Assembly: GCA_902768125.1 (NCBI GenBank)
Contig: CACXKA010000018.1
Coordinates: 1 to 41,222, forward strand
DNA length: 41,222 nt
Reading direction: 5' to 3'
Source of the DNA: an uncultured Bacteroidales bacterium
GTDB lineage: Bacteria > Bacteroidota > Bacteroidia > Bacteroidales > Bacteroidaceae
Below are positions 7,331 to 16,039 of this stretch, piece by piece (position 1 is the stretch's first letter; each line of letters starts with the position of its first letter). Made by a program: the position numbers and the translations under genes. A model generated the notes under the pieces. It was not told where the DNA came from, made no database searches, and saw nothing but the letters and a program-made list of their open reading frames with translations.

Positions 7331-8680
7331 ATGAATAAGTTAACACTTGCCATCATTGTCACATCGTGCGCGCTTGCAGCCCATGCACAAAACGGCATCA
7401 ACACCCCCTACTCTCGCTATGGCTTCGGCATCCAGTCGGAACGTGCCATGGGATTCAACAAGGGTATGGGTGGCATTGCGCAGGGATTTCGCAATGGTCG
7501 AGAAATCAATATAGCCAATCCTGCTTCCTATTCAGAAGTGGACTCACTCACTGCCCTTTTCGATATTGGTATCTCATTGCAAAACAGCAACCACAAGATG
7601 GGTAGCTTGCAGCAGAATATCCGCAACAGCAGTTTTGACTACTTTGCCTTCCAGTTCCGTGCCTTTAAGCATGTTGGTATGACATTGGGTATCATGCCTG
7701 TAACCAACATCAAATATAATTTCTCTTCAACGGGTGAAACCCTTGAAGGAACAGAGAACGTGACTTCCACCTACAGCTTCAATGGTGATGGTGGTTTGCG
7801 CGAGGTGTTCTTTGGTACAGGATGGCGTCCTTTCCGCCCAATCTCTTTGGGTTTCAATGTCCGCTACATCTGGGGCGATTACACACATAATGCCAGGATG
7901 ATGTTCAGCGAGAGTTCTGCTTTCCACCTTGCCCGCACATATACAGGCGAGGTTGGCACCTATAGTTGGCAGGCAGGTTTGCAATTCATTCAACCCCTCA
8001 ACAAAAAGGACAAGATTGTGATTGGTGCCACTTACACCTATGGTCACAAACTGGGTAGTGAGGCGACGCGAACCACGCAGACGCTGAACAGCTCGACCGT
8101 TGAGGAGGCAACCAGCGACACCATCAAGAATGCGTTCCAGTTGCCCCATGCCATTTCAGCAGGTGTGACTTTCTATCATGCCAACACGCTTCGTGTGGGT
8201 GCTGATTTCGAATTGCAGAAATGGTCTGAATGCCGATTCCCCAATCAGCAGACAGGCGTTTCAGACGATATTCCCTACGCTTCCACGAAAGGTCAGCTCA
8301 ACGACCGCACCAAGATTTCTGCAGGTCTTGACTGGACACCAAGCCCATACTCTTCATCTAAGTTCCTCAAACGTTGCACCTACAAGTTAGGAGGATACTA
8401 CGCACAGACCTATGCCAAGGCTGATCCAACAGGCATCGTCACTGACAAACCATACGAGTTTGGACTGTCGGCTGGTATCACCCTCCCCATCTCCAACAAG
8501 AACACATCGTGGAACAACACGGCTCCTCGCATCAACGTGGCTGTGCAATGGGCACACACCAACATCCCATACCTCAACGCTGCCACCATGCGAAAAGGAA
8601 CACTCGAAGAGAACTATCTCCGCTTCTGCTTAGGTATCACGTTCAATGAGCGTTGGTTCTACAAGATGAAAGTGAAGTAA
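7331..8680 (+). CDS. Conserved Bacteroidetes outer-membrane beta-barrel protein
   Basis: A 449-residue protein with a clear signal peptide (MNKLTLAIIVTSCALAAHAQ, cleavage after AQ). The mature protein starts NGINTPYSRYGFGIQSERAM and is followed by many short alternating strands with aromatic girdle residues, for example FDYFAFQFRAFKHVGMTLGI and SLGFNVRYIWGDYTHNARM, and ends on aromatic- and charge-rich strands (WFYKMKVK). This pattern fits a barrel of about 14 strands, similar in outline to the FadL/porin-like proteins of Bacteroidetes, but I cannot assign a ligand. The ATG at 7331 is chosen because the signal peptide starts there; an upstream in-frame TTG would add non-signal residues. It stands before a TPR gene with its own promoter; the two plus the LptC-like genes look like an envelope-assembly neighbourhood. 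Confidence 0.8.
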   Translation: MNKLTLAIIVTSCALAAHAQNGINTPYSRYGFGIQSERAMGFNKGMGGIAQGFRNGREINIANPASYSEVDSLTALFDIGISLQNSNHKMGSLQQNIRNSSFDYFAFQFRAFKHVGMTLGIMPVTNIKYNFSSTGETLEGTENVTSTYSFNGDGGLREVFFGTGWRPFRPISLGFNVRYIWGDYTHNARMMFSESSAFHLARTYTGEVGTYSWQAGLQFIQPLNKKDKIVIGATYTYGHKLGSEATRTTQTLNSSTVEEATSDTIKNAFQLPHAISAGVTFYHANTLRVGADFELQKWSECRFPNQQTGVSDDIPYASTKGQLNDRTKISAGLDWTPSPYSSSKFLKRCTYKLGGYYAQTYAKADPTGIVTDKPYEFGLSAGITLPISNKNTSWNNTAPRINVAVQWAHTNIPYLNAATMRKGTLEENYLRFCLGITFNERWFYKMKVK

Positions 8681-8770
8681 CAACGGTTAAAAGGGGCGTT
8701 TCAGTATCTCAAATAGACTTTTCCCTATCAATAAAAAGGAAAAAACCACCTGAGTCTGAATTTCATTCGC

Positions 8771-8778
8771 TAACTTTG
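8771..8778 (+). promoter_or_regulatory. -7 element (TAACTTTG) before the TPR gene
   Basis: TAACTTTG followed by C at 8779 is a full match to TAnnTTTGC. A start near 8785 gives a leader of about 48 nt. The -33 box is not conserved. Confidence 0.6.
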
Positions 8779-8832
8779 CACCGTCAAACGACATAAATAA
8801 GAAATTAGAAAACTTAAAAACAATAGAAGATT

Positions 8833-10275
8833 ATGAAAAAGATTTTATTTGCTTGCACCCTTGCCATGATTGCAATGGCTGCATCTGCACAAAACCTCAA
8901 AGGTACTGCTGTGAACGACCGCATCGGACATGGACAAGACTCTCTCGAAGTGCTTGGCAGTCTTTCTCTCTATCAGGAGGCTTACAAGCGCAAGAGCTAT
9001 GCTGAAGCGATCGAACCTTGGACGTTCGTATTCGAAAAGGCACCACTTTCTCAGGTACGTATCTATAAGGATGGTGCTTGGATTTTCGAGCAACTCATCC
9101 AGCAAGAGAGTGATGCTGGCAAGAAGAAGGAGTATTTCGACACGTTGATGAAAATCTACGATCAGCGTCTGAAGTACATGGATGCACTCAACTCTTTCTC
9201 TTCTGAGAAGGACCAGTCTTCCAAGGGAGGTATTCTCTGCCGCAAGGCTTATGACTCTTACTTCTTCAACCCAACTCCCAATGTTGAAAACTCTTATGCA
9301 ATGTTCAAGGAGGGTATCAACGACACTGGTAACGATACTGAGGGTTTTGTGCTCTATGGTTTCATGCAATTGAGTGATGCTCGTTACAAGGCTAACAATG
9401 AGAAATATCGTGAGGATTATATCAACGACTACCTCCTTGTGACTGACATCTGTGGCAGACTGTTGCAGCAGGCAAACGAGTATGAAACTCAGGTGATTCC
9501 TGCTGACCCCAACTCTGAGGATTCAACTAAGTGGGTGGAGCAAGTCATCCTGGATCCAACAGCAGAAAAGATCATCGCCAACTATCAGCCTCCATTCGAT
9601 CAAGCAGAAGAGTTGTTCGTGAATTCAGGTGCTGCTGACTGTGATGCACTCGACAAGATCTATCGTCCAAAGGTAGAGGCTAACAAGACTGACAACACAT
9701 ACTTGACTGGCGTGCTGAAAGTCCTCTCAAGCTTCGACTGCGACAAGAGCGACCTGTATGACATTGCAGCTGACTACTCTTATCAGATCAACAAGACTCC
9801 TCAGGCTGCCATTGGTAAGGCTTCTAAGTGTCTGAAGGCAAACGACACCAATGGTGCCATCAAGTACTTCGACGAGGCAATCTCATTGCTGGATGACAAC
9901 GCAAGCAAAGGCAAGTATGCTTACATCGTTGCAGCACTCCTCTACAAGAAAGGCAACACCAGCGGCTGTCTCAACTACATCAACAAGACACTCCAATACA
10001 ACCCATCCAATGGTGGTGCATACCTGCTGAAAGCCAGCATCGTGGCACGCAGTGGTAGCCGCAAGGACATTATGTCAACTGCTCCTTACTGTCTCGCTAT
10101 CGATATCTGCAACAAGGCAAAGGCTGTTGACCCATCTTGTGCAGGTAGAGCTAACCGTGCCATCGCTAACTACACAGCTAACCTCTATCCAAAGTCTGAG
10201 GGCTTCATGGCTGGTATCAAGGCTGGTACTCCTGCTTCTACTTCTTATGGTTCAACGACCATCCGTTTCCGCTAA
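8833..10275 (+). CDS. Secreted/periplasmic TPR-like repeat protein
   Basis: The 480-residue product begins with a signal peptide (MKKILFACTLAMIAMAASAQ) and is otherwise largely helical. Repeats of tetratricopeptide type are visible near the N-terminus (SYAEAIEPWTFVFEKAP) and in the C-terminal third (KANDTNGAIKYFDEAISLL and GNTSGCLNYINKTLQYNP). TPR folds bind other proteins, so a role as a periplasmic scaffold is likely but not shown. It lies 52 nt before the LptC-like gene with no promoter match in the gap, so the TPR, LptC and beta-helix genes probably form one operon driven from 8771-8778. No enzymatic motif was seen. Confidence 0.82.
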   Translation: MKKILFACTLAMIAMAASAQNLKGTAVNDRIGHGQDSLEVLGSLSLYQEAYKRKSYAEAIEPWTFVFEKAPLSQVRIYKDGAWIFEQLIQQESDAGKKKEYFDTLMKIYDQRLKYMDALNSFSSEKDQSSKGGILCRKAYDSYFFNPTPNVENSYAMFKEGINDTGNDTEGFVLYGFMQLSDARYKANNEKYREDYINDYLLVTDICGRLLQQANEYETQVIPADPNSEDSTKWVEQVILDPTAEKIIANYQPPFDQAEELFVNSGAADCDALDKIYRPKVEANKTDNTYLTGVLKVLSSFDCDKSDLYDIAADYSYQINKTPQAAIGKASKCLKANDTNGAIKYFDEAISLLDDNASKGKYAYIVAALLYKKGNTSGCLNYINKTLQYNPSNGGAYLLKASIVARSGSRKDIMSTAPYCLAIDICNKAKAVDPSCAGRANRAIANYTANLYPKSEGFMAGIKAGTPASTSYGSTTIRFR

Positions 10276-10327
10276 ACAGCCTATTTGCAGGGTAATTACC
10301 GCCCAACGGACAAGTAACATTTGACCA

Positions 10328-10948
10328 GTGAAAAGACTCACACATACAATTAGCGTTGCAGCAGTCATCTTGGCTGCTGCAACGCTATTGTTCCCTTCTT
10401 GCAGCGACAATAACGAGAAAGTGGGACCAGACATTGGCGAACGAGATTCCTTGCCCACCCTCAAAAGTGTTGGTGTCAGCACCCTCATCAGCGACTCTGG
10501 CATCATCCGCTACAAAATCATCTCAGAAGACTGGTACATCTACGACAAGAAAGAACCACAATACTGGTCATTCGAAAAGGGCCTTTTCATCGAACGTTAC
10601 AACACCTCCTTCCAAGTGGATGCCTTCATCTCGTGCGACACAGCTTATTTCTACAACCAGCAGGAACTCTGGGAACTTCGTGGACGTGTGTTGATGAAGA
10701 ACCTGAAAAACGAGACATTCAAGACTTCCCTGCTGTTCTGGGATCAACGTGCGCATCGCATCTATTCGTCTGCCTATATGGAAATTGACGGAGAGACACG
10801 CAAACTCTCTGGCTATAACTTCAGCAGTAACGAGCAGATGACAGACTATATCATTCACTCATCGAAGGGACAATTCCCTTTAGAAGACCATTCTCCCACT
10901 CCACAGCCTGACCCAGCCATGATGGCTCAACAAAACGATAGTTTATGA
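10328..10948 (+). CDS. lptC: LptC-like LPS export lipoprotein
   Basis: A 206-residue protein with a lipoprotein signal (MKRLTHTISVAAVILAAATLLFPSC compressed around the lipobox LFPSC, Cys25). The body shows the LptC pattern: SGIIRYKIISEDWYIYDKK, then FEKGLFIERYNTSF and alternating strands ending with LWELRGRVLMKNL and the late element GETRKLSGYNF. LptC is the periplasmic link that passes LPS from LptB2FG to the LptA bridge; Bacteroidetes versions are lipid-anchored rather than held by a transmembrane helix. The only start is GTG 10328. The stop overlaps the next start by 4 nt (ATGA), so it is translationally coupled with the beta-helix lipoprotein gene. The call is from motif pattern and context; the residues after 180 are a low-complexity tail rich in Pro and Gln. 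Confidence 0.8.
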   Translation: MKRLTHTISVAAVILAAATLLFPSCSDNNEKVGPDIGERDSLPTLKSVGVSTLISDSGIIRYKIISEDWYIYDKKEPQYWSFEKGLFIERYNTSFQVDAFISCDTAYFYNQQELWELRGRVLMKNLKNETFKTSLLFWDQRAHRIYSSAYMEIDGETRKLSGYNFSSNEQMTDYIIHSSKGQFPLEDHSPTPQPDPAMMAQQNDSL

Positions 10949-12375
10949 GAAAACAAATTTATATGATGTTCTTGGGAGCAATGATGACGTTGCTTTTCCC
11001 TGCTCTGTTCTCTTCGTGCAGCGATGATGAACAAATGACTGCCGACAAGAATGCCCAACTGAGCTTCAGCCAGGATACTGTGTCGTTTGACACTGTGTTT
11101 GCAGGCATCACATCGCCTACAGAACGTGTGCGTGTGTACAACAAGAACAACAAAGGACTGCGTATTGTGAACGTGAAGTTGGAGTCTGGTGGAACATCAG
11201 GATTCATGATTAACGTGGATGGTCAGAACGGCACTTCCATCAATGATGTGAAAGTACTGAAGGAAGACAGTGTTTTCCTTTTTGTCAAGGTGAATGCACC
11301 TACAAGTTCTTCGATGGAACCGACAGAAATCAAGGATGTTGTCATCTTCACCCTCGAAAGTGGCGTGCAACAGAAAGTGGTCTTGAAGGCTTCTGGACAG
11401 AACATGACAGCCTTGAACGGGAAAGTGCTGAAAGAAGATATGGTGATGAGTGCCAATGAGTTGCCTTATGTCATCTATGACAGTTTGGTGGTGGCGAAAG
11501 AGGCAACCTTGCGTATTACAGAAGGCACGACGCTCTATTTCCATAATGGTGCCAGCCTCATTGTGCATGGTTCTCTGAAGATTGATGGAACGCAAGAGAA
11601 GCCTGTCACCTTGCGTGGTGACCGTCTGGACAAGATGTTTGACTATCTGCCTTACGACCGCCTTGAGAATCAATGGGGAGGTATTTACCTATACCCTACT
11701 TGCAAAGAATGCGACATCAATTATGCAGATATTCACAGCGGGAATTATGGTCTGATATGCGATGGAATCGAAGGAAAAGTGAATCTTTCAAACTCTGTCA
11801 TCCACAATGTGGCAGGTTGTGGACTCTATTTGGAAGACTGCAATGCACTGGTGGTAAACACACAAATATCAAATGCCAAGGATGATTGTGTGGGTATCTA
11901 TGGCGGAACAGCTGACTTCTACCATTGTACGATTGCGCAGTTCTACCCTTGGAAGGCAGACAGAGGTCATGCTCTCTATGTGAGCAACTACATAGGTGAT
12001 GAGGAACACTTGACGCAATCCATCAATTTCTATAACTGCTTTGTAACAGGATATGCTGATGACGAAGTGTATGGCAATCCTGGTGACAAACCCTTCAACT
12101 TGAAATTCCATCATTGTGCTCTCATGACAGAAGTAAGTGACGAGACCTACTTCCACAATTGCATTGCAGAATCAAAAGATTCTGAAACATACAAGGATAA
12201 GAATTTCAAGACCTTCGACACACACGCCTACATCTATGACTTCCGTCTCGTTGAAGGCAGTGTGGCACGTGGCAATGCTTCCACAACTGAGGCAGCACTC
12301 TATCCGACCGACCGGTTAGGTGTGGCTCGTGGTGAGAAGCCTGATGCTGGGTGCTACCAATTCCAAGAAAAGTAA
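10945..12375 (+). CDS. Lipoprotein with right-handed beta-helix domain
   Basis: A 476-residue lipoprotein: signal ending in the lipobox LFSSC (Cys25) followed by SDD, an N-terminal Ig-like domain (about 40-150, with FDTVFAGITSPTERVRVYN of the choice-of-anchor type), then a parallel beta-helix (about 150-420). The helix is shown by stacked short turns such as GTTLYFHNGASLIVHGSL, SGNYGLICDGIEGKVNLSN and IHNVAGCGLYLEDCNALVVN. Helices of this kind bind or cut polysaccharide; no catalytic residues are recognisable, so a structural or LPS/glycan-binding role is as likely as an enzymatic one. It is coupled to the LptC-like gene by an ATGA overlap, and in this context a role in outer-membrane assembly is plausible. 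The following spacer holds nested palindromes. Confidence 0.85.
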   Translation: MRKQIYMMFLGAMMTLLFPALFSSCSDDEQMTADKNAQLSFSQDTVSFDTVFAGITSPTERVRVYNKNNKGLRIVNVKLESGGTSGFMINVDGQNGTSINDVKVLKEDSVFLFVKVNAPTSSSMEPTEIKDVVIFTLESGVQQKVVLKASGQNMTALNGKVLKEDMVMSANELPYVIYDSLVVAKEATLRITEGTTLYFHNGASLIVHGSLKIDGTQEKPVTLRGDRLDKMFDYLPYDRLENQWGGIYLYPTCKECDINYADIHSGNYGLICDGIEGKVNLSNSVIHNVAGCGLYLEDCNALVVNTQISNAKDDCVGIYGGTADFYHCTIAQFYPWKADRGHALYVSNYIGDEEHLTQSINFYNCFVTGYADDEVYGNPGDKPFNLKFHHCALMTEVSDETYFHNCIAESKDSETYKDKNFKTFDTHAYIYDFRLVEGSVARGNASTTEAALYPTDRLGVARGEKPDAGCYQFQEK

Positions 12376-12409
12376 GATACTCTTTCGATGAAATCGGGGG
12401 AAAATTAAA

Positions 12410-12447
12410 GTGGATACTCCTGCCAGAACTGGTCTCGGAGTATCCAC
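12410..12447. repeat. Perfect 11-bp inverted repeat with an inner 4-bp stem
   Basis: GTGGATACTCC (12410-12420) is the exact complement of GGAGTATCCAC (12437-12447). Inside lies a second stem, CCAG (12423-12426) with CTGG (12429-12432). There is no T-run after it, so it is not a typical terminator for the upstream gene. Confidence 0.85.
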
Positions 12448-12464
12448 GCCTTCTAATTGATAAA

Positions 12465-12528
12465 GTGAGAAAAAATGTATCATTCAGATCACGGATACGT
12501 TGCTCACGCAGCCTTTTCGTGCTGAATG
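12465..12528. repeat. Two overlapping, mutually exclusive hairpins
   Basis: Fold 1 pairs GTGAG (12465-12469) with CTCAC (12503-12507) and GTATC (12477-12481) with GATAC (12494-12498). Fold 2 pairs CATTCAG (12481-12487) with CTGAATG (12522-12528) and CACG (12490-12493) with CGTG (12518-12521). The arms overlap, so an RNA could adopt only one at a time. Confidence 0.6.
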
Positions 12529-12559
12529 TATGCCTTTAGTTCTCGCGAATGAAGGCATA
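12529..12559. repeat. 8-bp inverted repeat with inner stem
   Basis: TATGCCTT (12529-12536) pairs with AAGGCATA (12552-12559); inside, TTC (12540-12542) pairs with GAA (12547-12549) around TCGC. It follows directly after the preceding hairpin. Confidence 0.75.
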
Positions 12560-12679
12560 ATCATCTGAAAATAATTTCTATTTCATTCAATCATTAATTT
12601 CTCTATGCGATAATTTTAAATTACTTTTTTCATTCAATTCTTACATATATTCTCGTGTCTATATTACTTTCTATTATTA

Positions 12680-14266
12680 TCAGAACGGAGCGTTGCCTGG
12701 CATGGAAGAAATATCCAATCCACCGAAGGAATCATCGTCTATGCCTCCCATATTTAACTTGGACGGAGTTGGCTTGATCGTGCCGTCATCAGTAGGCATC
12801 GGAGGGAAGTCGTCATCCAGATTGAGGAATCGTGCGAACTCACTACGGAAACGCAGACGTACATCTCCCACTGCACCATTACGATGCTTGGCTATAATGA
12901 TTTCTGCCACACCCTTGGTGTCGTTGCCATATTGGTCCTTCATAATCTTATAGTACTCAGGACGATGGATGAAGCATACCATGTCGGCATCCTGCTCGAT
13001 GGCACCTGATTCACGAAGGTCACTCAGCTGAGGGCGCTTACTGTCTGGGCTATCAGGATTGCTGCTCGAACGCTGTTCCACTGAACGATTCAACTGCGAC
13101 AACGCTATGATAGGGATATTCAATTCCTTTGCCAAACCCTTCAGCGAACGGGAGATGGTCGAGACTTCTTCCTGTCGAGAGTTGTACGACATACCCGATG
13201 CATTCATCAGCTGGAGGTAATCAATGATAATCATCTTCACCCCGAAGTCACGCACCAAACGACGGGCTTTTGTACGAAGTTCAAAGACAGAAAGCGATGG
13301 TGTATCATCCACATAAAGGGGGGCTCCAAAAAGATCTCGCATCCTGGTGTCAAGTTGCTGCCACTCGTACTTCGCCAACTGACCGCTCTTGATTTTCTCA
13401 CCAGAAATCTCGCAGACATTCACCAACAGACGATTCACTAACTGCACATTGCTCATTTCAAGAGAGAACATCGCAATAGGAATTTGGCGGTCAACTGCCA
13501 TATTGCGAGCCATTGACAACACAAATGCCGTCTTACCCATTGCGGGTCGTGCTGCAATGATGATGAGGTCAGAGTTTTGCCAACCAGATGTCATCGCATC
13601 CAACTTGTCAAAGCCAGAAGCAAGTCCGGAAAGACCGTCTGTTCGGGCTGCCGCTTTCTGAAGAAGTTCGTATGCTTCATTGATGACTGGGTCAATCTGT
13701 GTGAAATCTTTCTTCAGGTTCGACTTGGAGAGTTCAAACAACTGGCCTTCCGCCTGCTGCATCAGCACTTCGATGTCTTGTCCTTCATCAAAAGCCTGTT
13801 TCTGAATGTTGCTTGTATAAGATATGAGATCACGCGCCAATGCCTTTTGAGCCACTATGCGCGCATGATATTCCAAATGTGCTGCCGACAGCATGGAACG
13901 GGAAAGTTCCGCCACATAAGCCGCCCCACCTGCATTTTCCAAATCGCCACTCTTCTGCAACTGCTCTGTAACCGTCAACAAGTCAATGGGAGAGTTGGTT
14001 GCTGCCAATGACTGGATGGCTTGGAAAATGGCCTGATGCTTAGAGTCATAGAAAGAATGGGGCTTCAGGAAGTCAGAGACAGTACCAAACGCATCCTGTT
14101 CAATAATGCACGCGCCCAATACAGCCTTCTCAAACTCTACGGCCTGAGGCTGCAATCTGCCTAACTGCGCAAGCTGCTCTTGTTCACTGCTGCGTACAGT
14201 CTTTCTACGAGATGTGGGTCTTTGTTCTGGCATTTTATTGGTTTTGGATTTATGCGCTTTTGGCAC
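12680..14266 (-). CDS. dnaB: Replicative DNA helicase DnaB
   Basis: DnaB is the hexameric helicase that unwinds DNA at the replication fork. The 528-residue protein has the N-terminal DnaG-binding domain (about 40-145, RLQPQAVEFEKAVLGACI), a linker, and the RecA-like domain with Walker A AARPAMGKTAF (near residue 243), the Walker B MIIIDYLQLM, the ALSQLNRSVEQR segment and LSDLRESGAIEQDAD. No intein interrupts it. The first 38 residues are a basic extension rich in Lys, Arg and Ser; a second ATG at codon 12 (14231-14233) is an alternative start, and both are downstream of the promoter at 14299-14330. It is transcribed away from nqrA; the shared spacer carries DnaA-box-like sites. Confidence 0.97.
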   Translation of the reverse strand: MPKAHKSKTNKMPEQRPTSRRKTVRSSEQEQLAQLGRLQPQAVEFEKAVLGACIIEQDAFGTVSDFLKPHSFYDSKHQAIFQAIQSLAATNSPIDLLTVTEQLQKSGDLENAGGAAYVAELSRSMLSAAHLEYHARIVAQKALARDLISYTSNIQKQAFDEGQDIEVLMQQAEGQLFELSKSNLKKDFTQIDPVINEAYELLQKAAARTDGLSGLASGFDKLDAMTSGWQNSDLIIIAARPAMGKTAFVLSMARNMAVDRQIPIAMFSLEMSNVQLVNRLLVNVCEISGEKIKSGQLAKYEWQQLDTRMRDLFGAPLYVDDTPSLSVFELRTKARRLVRDFGVKMIIIDYLQLMNASGMSYNSRQEEVSTISRSLKGLAKELNIPIIALSQLNRSVEQRSSSNPDSPDSKRPQLSDLRESGAIEQDADMVCFIHRPEYYKIMKDQYGNDTKGVAEIIIAKHRNGAVGDVRLRFRSEFARFLNLDDDFPPMPTDDGTIKPTPSKLNMGGIDDDSFGGLDISSMPGNAPF

Positions 14267-14298
14267 ACGTCGATGGGCTTCCCCACTTTATCGGGTTG

Positions 14299-14330
14299 CA
14301 AATTTAGTAAGAATTTTTAATACAAACAAA
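14299..14330 (-). promoter_or_regulatory. dnaB promoter
   Basis: On the minus strand TTTG (14330-14327), a 20-nt spacer and TAAATTTG (14306-14299) match the Bacteroidetes form exactly. The transcript would start near 14292, about 26 nt before the ATG. The DnaA-box-like sites begin 16 nt upstream of its -33 box. Confidence 0.7.
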
Positions 14331-14345
14331 CACAAAATTTAAAAG

Positions 14346-14418
14346 TTATCAACACTTTTGGCGAAAAACTGTTGATAACTTTGTTGATAAATCGATTTCA
14401 TCGGTCAACTTATCCACA
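14346..14418. promoter_or_regulatory. Cluster of four DnaA-box-like 9-mers (candidate oriC or DnaA-regulated region)
   Basis: TTATCAACA at 14346-14354 (+), TGTTGATAA at 14370-14378 and 14382-14390 (the same 9-mer on the minus strand), and the perfect consensus box TTATCCACA at 14410-14418 (+). An A/T-only-rich stretch follows at 14419-14453 and could serve as the unwinding element. Four sites in 73 bp is far more than expected by chance for a 9-mer with at most one mismatch. The gene order (dnaB left, nqr operon right, divergent) would suit an origin, but regulation of dnaB by DnaA is an alternative. Confidence 0.6.
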
Positions 14419-14611
14419 AAAATTAAAAAGTAAAAAAAAGTTAAATTTTTTATCGGCTATTGTTGTCACTTTGCTCGATGGATGTTTTTCCATTCTCAAT
14501 TGAGTGGCACCATTGATTTCACAGACCTATCCCTATCCCATCGTCTATGCTTTTTTCAAGGAATTTTAATAAATATGTGGTCGGAAATTTCGGCAATCCA
14601 TTTTAAAGTAG

Positions 14612-14619
14612 TACCTTTG
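14612..14619 (+). promoter_or_regulatory. nqr operon promoter (-7 element TACCTTTG)
   Basis: TACCTTTG at 14612-14619, with TTTC (three of four bases of the -33 box) at 14588-14591 after a 20-nt spacer. A start near 14626 leaves a leader of about 65 nt before nqrA. Confidence 0.65.
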
Positions 14620-14690
14620 TGCCGTTTTTAGAATAACGAGTCGACACACAAGGTAAGAGAGAAATATATCATAGTTAATATTAACAAATT

Positions 14691-16034
14691 ATGGCGAATG
14701 TAATTAAAATTACGAAAGGCTTGAACATCAACCTCAAAGGTAAGGCTGCTGCTCAGGTTTCTGCCGTTCCTGCATCGAAAGTCTATGGACTGGTTCCCGA
14801 TGCGTTCTGGGGCATGAAGCCGAAAGTGGTTGTCAAGGAAGGGGATGAAGTGAAAGCTGGTGATGCGTTGTTTGTCAACAAGCAGCATCCAGAAGTAAAG
14901 TTCGTCTCTCCAGTTGCGGGCAAGGTGACGCTCGTGGAGAGAGGCGACCGTCGTAAAGTTTTGAGCGTTCAGGTAGAAGCTGCTGCGCAACAGGCGTATG
15001 TTGACTTCGGGAAGAAGGACGTGAAGTCGCTGAATGGTGAGCAGGTAAAGGCTGCCCTCCTCGAAAGCGGACTTTTCGGATTCTTCATTCAGCGCCCTTA
15101 TGCCGTTGTCGCTGACCCCAACGATGCGCCTAAGGGTATTTTTGTGTCTGCCATTGCAGACATGCCGCTCGCCGCTGACATCGACGTAGTGTTGAAAGGC
15201 AATGAAGCCGATTTCCAGACAGGTATCTCTGCGCTTTCCAAGCTGGCAAAGGTGTATCTGGGCGTAAAGCCAGGTAGTGCACTTGCCAACACGCAAGATG
15301 CAGAAGTGACCGCATTCAGCGGTAAGTGCCCTGCAGGAAACGTGGGTGTTCAGATCAACCACGTCAATCCTATCAACAAGGGCGAGGTGGTTTGGACTAT
15401 TGGTGCAGAAGAAGTCGTGTTCATCGGACGACTCTTCAACAAGGGCATTGTTGATCTCACCCGCACGATTGCTGTGGCTGGTTCTGAAATCAAGGAGCCT
15501 CAGTACAAGCAGGTGCTCATTGGTGCCAAGATTGGTGACATTGTGGCAGGCAACTTGAACACAGACAAGAAAGTGCGTCTCATCGATGGCAACCCACTCA
15601 CGGGTATGCAAACCACCGAGGATGCATTCATTCTTGCCCATTCCACCGAGGTAACTGCTATTCCTGAAGGTGACGAAGCCAACGAACTTTTCGGTTGGAT
15701 TGCTCCACGCTTCAAGAACTTCTCCGTCAGCCGTTCTTACTTCTCTTGGCTGTTGCCTAAGAGTAAGGAATATGTGCTCGACGCACGTGTGAAGGGTGGT
15801 CACCGTCACATGATTTTCAGTGGTGAATACGAATCAGTATTCCCTATGGACATCTATCCAGAACAACTCGTCAAAGCCATCATCGCTGGTGACATCGACC
15901 GCATGGAAGCCCTCGGCATCTATGAGGTGGCACCAGAAGACTTCGCTGTGGCAGAGTTTGTGGATAGCTCTAAAGTTGAACTCCAGCGCATTGTTCGGGA
16001 AGGTCTCGACATGCTGCGTAAAGAAAACGAATAA
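14691..16034 (+). CDS. nqrA: Na+-translocating NADH:quinone reductase subunit A
   Basis: NqrA is the peripheral cytosolic subunit of the six-subunit Na+-NQR complex, which oxidises NADH, reduces quinone and pumps Na+ out. The 447-residue protein opens ITKGLNINLKGKAAAQ, then a biotinyl/barrel-sandwich-like domain (VVVKEGDEVKAGDALFVNKQ, SPVAGKVTLVERGDRRKVLS) and the NqrA SLBB-type region, ending with a helical C-terminus. This is the normal NqrA architecture and length. It is the first gene of nqrABCDEF and is followed by nqrB after 5 nt, which indicates coupled translation. Confidence 0.96.
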   Translation: MANVIKITKGLNINLKGKAAAQVSAVPASKVYGLVPDAFWGMKPKVVVKEGDEVKAGDALFVNKQHPEVKFVSPVAGKVTLVERGDRRKVLSVQVEAAAQQAYVDFGKKDVKSLNGEQVKAALLESGLFGFFIQRPYAVVADPNDAPKGIFVSAIADMPLAADIDVVLKGNEADFQTGISALSKLAKVYLGVKPGSALANTQDAEVTAFSGKCPAGNVGVQINHVNPINKGEVVWTIGAEEVVFIGRLFNKGIVDLTRTIAVAGSEIKEPQYKQVLIGAKIGDIVAGNLNTDKKVRLIDGNPLTGMQTTEDAFILAHSTEVTAIPEGDEANELFGWIAPRFKNFSVSRSYFSWLLPKSKEYVLDARVKGGHRHMIFSGEYESVFPMDIYPEQLVKAIIAGDIDRMEALGIYEVAPEDFAVAEFVDSSKVELQRIVREGLDMLRKENE

Positions 16035-16039
16035 GCATT

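Larger units (their letters stand above)
12376..12679. other. Gene-free spacer with a chain of nested palindromes
   Basis: No gene was found in these 304 bp between two convergent genes. The left half (12410-12559) holds several strong inverted repeats, listed separately. The right half (12560-12679) is AT-rich, with TTTCATTCAAT-like sequence twice, and nothing else I can name. Confidence 0.8.

Noticed and set aside
12410-12559. Integron attC site or terminator for the palindromes
   Set aside because: I saw no RYYYAAC/GTTRRRY ends and no T-run after the stems, so neither label fits.
12680-14266. Intein in dnaB
   Set aside because: DnaB is a frequent intein host, but the Walker A and later motifs run without interruption and the length is normal.
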